A DNA stretch of 64,000 nt from Daphnia carinata. Lineage: Eukaryota; Arthropoda; Branchiopoda; Diplostraca; Daphniidae. Below the pieces are notes generated by a model. It worked only from the letters and a program-made list of their open reading frames with translations. It ran no database searches and was not told the DNA's origin. Of this stretch, positions 58,701-64,000 are shown in pieces; position 1 is the first letter of the stretch; each line of letters opens with the position of its first letter. Where the stretch lies: NCBI RefSeq assembly GCF_022539665.2, contig NC_081337.1, forward strand, positions 8,904,679-8,968,678, in the 5' to 3' direction. A program made the position numbers and the translations under genes.

Positions 58701-61700
58701 GAAACAAACGAATCTATGGGTGACGACCAAGATGAATGTAAACCTCAAATTGCGTCAAACCCGAAACCTAGAAAGGGACGGGGTTCCAAAAAAGCAAAAT
58801 TAGAAATAACCGAAGAAGCAATTATTTCTATTACAGCAGCACCCGAAATGCCAGTAAATCACGTACAAACAGAAACCCAATTAAATTTATCTGCCACTCC
58901 TACGCCTCCTGTACAAGGAGAAGAGGAGTCACAATTAGATAAAATGGCTAAAAAAAGACATCGTCGCCGCAAAACGTTCAATCGAACGGGATTCCCCACG
59001 GTGAAAAAGAAGCGCAAGAAACTACCAAGTCCCGTTCCTTCACTTGCTGTTCCTCAACCTTCATCTAGTAAAGATGAAATTGAGCAATCTGCCTTATGCA
59101 ACCCGTCCTCCCGTCAGGCGAAAAGAGCAAAACTCATGCCCAGCAAAGAGGAAGATGATGATGGACTCCTTCCAGAACCGACAAGTAGCGAGGCGCCTTC
59201 GGGCGATGAATCAAACCCAATGTTGCCTCTGCTTTCAATCAAGGGTTCCCTTCCTAAGAAGCGTAGGATGTCTAATGTGAGAAAACGTTACTTGCCAGCT
59301 GGCCTGTTGTCCAATTACTTTAAAGAAGACCCTGAAAACAATAGCGGGACTATTGCTGTATCTACTGATCGAACTAAATTCCTGACATATGAGCCGGAAG
59401 AACATGAGCATGGCCTTTTGCCTCCACCCTTCTACTGCGAACGCATCCTGCGGAGAACCAAACGTGATTTCCAGCTACCTTTCGACGTGTGGTGGCTTCA
59501 CCAACAGGGTAAGTTGCCTGATCGTGATAATTTGGTTCCATCTTGGAACTATAGAAAGATCCGGAGCAATGTCTACTACGACGTCAAACCTCCCTTTACC
59601 AATGACGCTGAAGCATGCAATTGTACCCTACCACAACCTGATGCGGAAGGTAATAAAAATCTACTGTAAAATTGGTAAAAATTTCAAACGATTAATTTGA
59701 ACTCGTTTCTTTGTAGACGCTGAAGCCCAGTGCTGTGGTGATGACTGTCTTAATCGAATGGTATACACAGAATGCAACAGTCAGATGTGCCCGGTTGGGG
59801 ACAAATGCATGAACCAGCGAATCCAGCGTCATCGCTGGGCACAAGGTTTAGAACGTTTCATGACGAAAGAGAAAGGCTGGGGTGTACGATGTCGCAATGA
59901 ATTGAAATCCGGCGTATTCATTCTTGAATATGTTGGTGAAGTAGTCTCAGATAAGGAATTTAAAGAGCGGATGCACACCGTTTACGTTCACGACACGCAT
60001 CACTACTGCCTTCATCTCGACGGTGGGCTAGTCATAGACGGACATCGAATGGGCGGCGATGGTAACTACGTAAAATTTTCTAATGTAACGCAAAATAATT
60101 CTGAACTTTTTTTCCCAAATTAGGGCGTTTTGTCAATCACTCATGCGCTCCAAATTGTGAAATGCAAAAATGGAGTGTCAATGGTTTGCCTCGTATGGCC
60201 TTATTTGCCCTCAGAGATATCTCTCCGCTAGAGGAGTTAAGTTACGACTATAACTTTTCGCTGTTCAATCCCGCTGAAGGTCAGCCATGTAAATGCGGTA
60301 GCCCTCAATGCAGAGGTGTTATTGGGGGCAAATCGCAAAGAGTTAATACGGTACTACCGATAGTCTATTTCTTCACTTTTGCGTATGGGAATAGCTAACG
60401 CTTTCATTTACATAGGTGCAAGACGTTACTGGATCAAAGCTACCGCAGAAACTGAGCTTGCAAAAGCGGAAACGTAAGACACAAGTTCAAGGAAAAACGC
60501 ATCTGACAATTTGTTCATCATCGATAAACTTGCGTCCGCTGTCGGCACAACAACGAGTCTTTGTTCTGCAGCACCGCTGTTTCTTACTACGAAACTTGGA
60601 TAAAGTGCGAGATTGGAGGGATCGCCAGAAAGATAGAATAAAGCAGGCGAAACAGCAAAACCAGATCGTGGGTCGCTCGCGCCGCTTCATTTCGAGACCA
60701 AACGTTGATCAAGAAAAAGAATTTGCTCTCAGCGCTACAGAGAAAGACCCATTGCCACACGAGAACATCACAGTAGATACAGAAAAACCCCCAGAGCCCA
60801 CGCCTGATCTGCAAATGCTAAAGATGGAAGAAAATCACTCCAACGTGGAGGAAGTCGTTCACTGCCGTTGTAGGCTCTTTGACGACGAAGGTTTAATGGT
60901 CCAGTGTGAGAAATGTGAAACGTGGCAACATAGTGATTGCCTCGGATCTGGAAAAGAGTCTGCCGTGAATGCCGAACACTATGTCTGCCACGCCTGTGCT
61001 GGACTATCGCTCTGCCCTGACGACCTGAAAATAGTTTTAGTGCCGCAACCTGAAAACCCACCCGAAGGACAAATTTACTATCTCTCGTTATATTACAAAG
61101 ATCTACATTTACGACAAGGTGACTGCGTATACGTATTACGTGATCACGATACCCCCGACTCCGAACGCGCCCTTTGGAATGGCGTGGGCGAAGAATTCCC
61201 ACAACCCCGGCCACCTCAACGTTTACCACCCCACATCAAACTTGCAAACCTGGACATTTTTCAGATTGAAAGAATGTGGGCGGATGAAAATGGAAAACAG
61301 TTCGTTTGGGGACACCATTTCTATAGGCCACAAGATACGTACCACGAGCCTTCGCGGAAATTTTTTGTCAATGAGCTATGTCACTCTCCGTTGGAAGAAG
61401 CTATTCCTATTTGGGCGGTTGTTGGTCGTTGCTGGGTCCTTGATCTTACTACGTTTTGTAAAGGGAGACCGGTAGACGCTGTTGAGGAGCATGTTTACAT
61501 ATGCGAATACCGCGTTGATCGAACAGCTAGCCTTTTCACAAAGAACCGGGCGAAATTTTCTGTTTGCACACGTCGCTTTGCCTTTAAGCGCTTTGTTACA
61601 AGACTGAAACCCCAGCGAACGTACCAACCCCATGGAGCTCCTCCGAGCTCGAGTCGCAAAGCAACGGAATCCGTTACCGCTAAATCAACACCCAAAAATG

Positions 61701-62024
61701 AAAAACATGGGAAAGAGAAACTAAAGAAGCGGAAACAAGAGAATTCTAGCTTGCCCCAGTCCACATCTTCGGTCGCTGAAGCCCAGCTGAAGGTAAATCT
61801 CAGTTGTTGTTTCTTAATGCTAGTACAAATTAAAAATACAATATGGTTTACCTTTACAGATAGATGAGCAAAAATCGCGGCTTGATAAGCTTCTCCGCCA
61901 CCTTTTGATTAAAAAAGCACCTGAAGGAAGTCTTGCTGAAGACGCCACTCACTTGTTGCACCGCGGACGTGGGCGAATGAGAGGCCGCCCACCCAAACGG
62001 AAAGGAGTGAGTTCGACAACCTAA
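55707..62024 (+). CDS. ash1: Ash1 histone H3K36 methyltransferase
   Basis: Trithorax-group methyltransferase (H3K36) that counteracts Polycomb silencing. Six exons: 55707-56414, 56478-59649, 59717-60061, 60124-60350, 60416-61792, 61860-62024, giving 1997 residues (fly protein about 2200). The first 1290 residues are disordered, rich in Ser, acidic runs and basic clusters ([13 protein letters not shown]). Then come the AWS zinc region ([28 protein letters not shown]), SET ([39 protein letters not shown]), post-SET ([10 protein letters not shown]), PHD (about 1633-1679: [25 protein letters not shown]) and BAH (about 1702-1860). Catalytic NHSC and YDY motifs are intact. No bromodomain is visible between post-SET and PHD, as in the fly and unlike vertebrate ASH1L. 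The C-terminus has an AT-hook-like [14 protein letters not shown]. No ATG lies upstream in frame before 55707. Confidence 0.94.
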
Positions 62025-62728
62025 TACCATTTAGTAAGCAAGAACAGGTATGTAATTTACGAAGATACACTCGGTACACCTCGCAGCTGTACGCTGTGTA
62101 TTTCTCCGAGTCTAAAAAACAAACAAATTGATTCGTATAACGAGTAAGTTACCTCCTTACCAGACGCGAACATGTACAGTGTTAAATCTTCGAAGATTGT
62201 GCTACATTATCCTCCTTTCATTTGTTGCACGATGCTTTTAGCTGCTTCACATCACACATCTGTAACATCAATGCTTGAAGCTCTACAACTTCTCCCCTAC
62301 ACATCATACTAGAAAAAAAAATTTTAAATTAAAATAAAAAAAAGTTTAAAAATGTAAATATATTATACAACTCAGAAAAGATACTGTATCTGCTTTAGTC
62401 GGATGATTGGTGTCCGCTGGTGAAGTCATCAGCAATCTCATTTGAAGAAAACGTTTGTTTTAGTGATAGTTGACTCGGTTACGTGCTTTCTTCCCTGTCC
62501 CTTTACTTTTGTTTAACTTTCTGCAGTTCGCCAACTTGGAAAATCTGAATACATACGTATGGAAATCAAGTCACGTCTATTCCGTTTCGTAAATTACTAC
62601 CGTTATTCTATATTTAGAGTTTGACCCTATTGAAAGATTTGTAACGTTTTTATAAAGCATACAAAAAAAAAAAAACTTCATCGATGGTTTCCATAATTGA
62701 ACACTAATAACTCCCTTTAGAATTCCCG
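62025..62728. other. 3' flank of ash1 and of the mitochondrial carrier gene
   Basis: About 700 bases between convergent stop codons. An AATAAA at about 62333-62338, in an A/T-rich context, may be the ash1 polyadenylation signal. No coding sequence seen. Confidence 0.5.
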
Positions 62729-64000
62729 TCATTTCCTATCCTCAATCTTTGACTCACGAAGATACGTCCAAATCGTCAACGTTAAAACCGAATGAGGACC
62801 GACGCGTAAATAATTTGCAAGGCACCCCTTGTATAGGCCGAAAACACCCTCGGCCTTGAATACTTTGATGAGACAGTCTAGAGGGCCCGAGTAATAGATT
62901 CCTTTTCCGTGCACGTCTAGCGTCTGATTATATAGCCTAGTAGACACAACGTCTAAAGGAGTCATAGCAGCTGCGACAGCAACTCCCGAAAGCATTGCTG
63001 CTGCAAGAGTTGATTTCCAGGAATTGGGTGGCAGTTTCTGGAAAAGAAAAGATCAATTAGTATTCATATTGAAAATTTATCAACCAAAAGTACCCTACAG
63101 TTAAACTATTGATAGTTTCTCTGCTTTTAGTAAACGTGGACAATTGGGCAGCGGAACCAACGCCTGATTTAAATATGATTTTTAGCAATAAAACTAAAGA
63201 TGCTATTATCATCTTAACCTGTTCGCAACATTGATGCTGAAACTCCTCGCCAAAGTCCCGAAACTCCACTGCCACGGTATAACTTGTGCAAAGCAGATAA
63301 AAATCCGGTATGATTATGCTGACAACCCACTGCAATGACTTCACTGGACTGACTTTGCAGCTGTGTCTTTATCTTTAAGAAAACAAAAAACACACATATA
63401 TAGAGAAACTTTAGTAAATGACAACCTTTAAGTTAAATTAACCAGTTTTTACAAGATAGAATGGGCTTGCTGTAAATGCTCCGAAGGCTCCTGAAATAGC
63501 ACCGGCGGCAATACTATAGAAAGGAGATACAGATCCATGGCTATGTGTCCATCCCTGATTTTCAAAGAAGTGATACAAGCCAAGCCTAGTACCATTCATT
63601 GTCCACTGATACCAGAGAGCTGGTACGAGCCTAAAAGTTTGAATTCCATAATTTCAATTTCAATACGATAATAATTTAAATTCAATACCCTTTTTGTAAA
63701 CCTTTGATTCCATCATTCTAAAAGAAAATTAATATAAAGAAATAATTAAAATAGCTGGTTTGCAAACACCACACTATGTTGTGCTTACAATTTTAATGTA
63801 TGACTACCTTTGCTACAACATAAAATGCATGTAGTGAATTTTTATAAAGAACTGAATATGCTCCTCGGGAAAGAAGTTCTCCCTATAAGAAAGATGTCAG
63901 AGAATTGTAAAAAGCTCAAAACAAAGGAATTAAGAACCTGTAGCTGCATTCTGGTTTTAACGACATCCAATGGATTTGTAAAAAGGCATGCCCCACAAGC
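62729..64000 (-). CDS. SLC25A34/35-type mitochondrial carrier, 3' part (runs off the window end)
   Basis: Mitochondrial inner-membrane carrier of the SLC25A34/35 group, related to yeast oxaloacetate carrier. Seven further exons follow the partial one: 63938-64000 (partial), 63808-63882, 63689-63717, 63453-63630, 63219-63372, 63099-63163, 62729-63037, all in frame. Carrier repeats are seen: first-repeat signature [13 protein letters not shown], second [13 protein letters not shown], third [32 protein letters not shown] and [19 protein letters not shown] match this subgroup. Note that the second signature has Phe-Tyr-Leu where an acidic residue is usual, which is also seen in this subgroup. One exon is only 29 bases. 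The N-terminal end lies beyond the window. The transported substrate is not established for the animal proteins. Confidence 0.9.

Noticed and set aside
1-64000. CRISPR arrays, tRNA or rRNA genes, bacterial insertion sequences
   Set aside because: None seen. The window is intron-bearing eukaryotic nuclear sequence and I found no cloverleaf or ribosomal signature, though tRNAs were searched only by eye.

Overview
The window looks like nuclear DNA of a non-dipteran arthropod, most likely a branchiopod crustacean such as Daphnia. All recognisable genes are multi-exon with canonical GT-AG introns, many only 55-90 bases long. The gene set mixes arthropod features (a Cp190-type BTB zinc-finger insulator protein, a Gyc76C-type receptor guanylyl cyclase, an Ash1 without a visible bromodomain) with genes that Drosophila lacks (ERCC6/CSB and a TEN1-like protein). 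The species is inferred, not proved. Exon models below were built by hand from splice consensus, phase and family similarity; in the genes judged real the exon phases add up to an intact frame, with one flagged exception in ERCC6.

Layout. 1-1.9 kb: 5' part of a Rab26/37-like GTPase (minus strand) with two interchangeable 111-base P-loop exons and two first exons. 1.9-6.1 kb: no gene seen. 6.2-8.3 kb: a complete SLC17 (sialin-like) transporter (plus), followed at 8.8-9.3 kb by a small unrecognised four-exon gene. 10.3-17.3 kb: an 18-exon receptor guanylyl cyclase (minus). 17.3-34.4 kb: a 17-kb gene-poor stretch full of A/T homopolymers, with one palindromic double hypoxia-response-like element. 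From 34.4 kb to the end, genes are tightly packed: ERCC6/CSB (minus), a helix-hairpin-helix protein with mutually exclusive exons (minus), a coiled-coil protein (plus), galactokinase (minus), Rab9 (minus), COX16 and a TEN1-like gene only 20 bases apart (plus), Cp190 (minus), ash1 (plus), and the 3' part of an SLC25A34/35-type mitochondrial carrier (minus).

The genes do not form one pathway. The 34-64 kb block is a compact housekeeping neighbourhood with head-to-head pairs (HhH gene/coiled-coil gene, Rab9/COX16, Cp190/ash1) and close tail-to-tail pairs (coiled-coil/galactokinase, TEN1-like/Cp190). Several genes act on chromatin or DNA (ERCC6, TEN1-like, Cp190, Ash1, perhaps the HhH protein).

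The most interesting signals are two independent pairs of mutually exclusive exons, the probable COX16/TEN1-like dicistron, the unrecognised small gene at 8.8 kb, the double hypoxia-response-like palindrome, and a one-base frame break in an A6 run of ERCC6.
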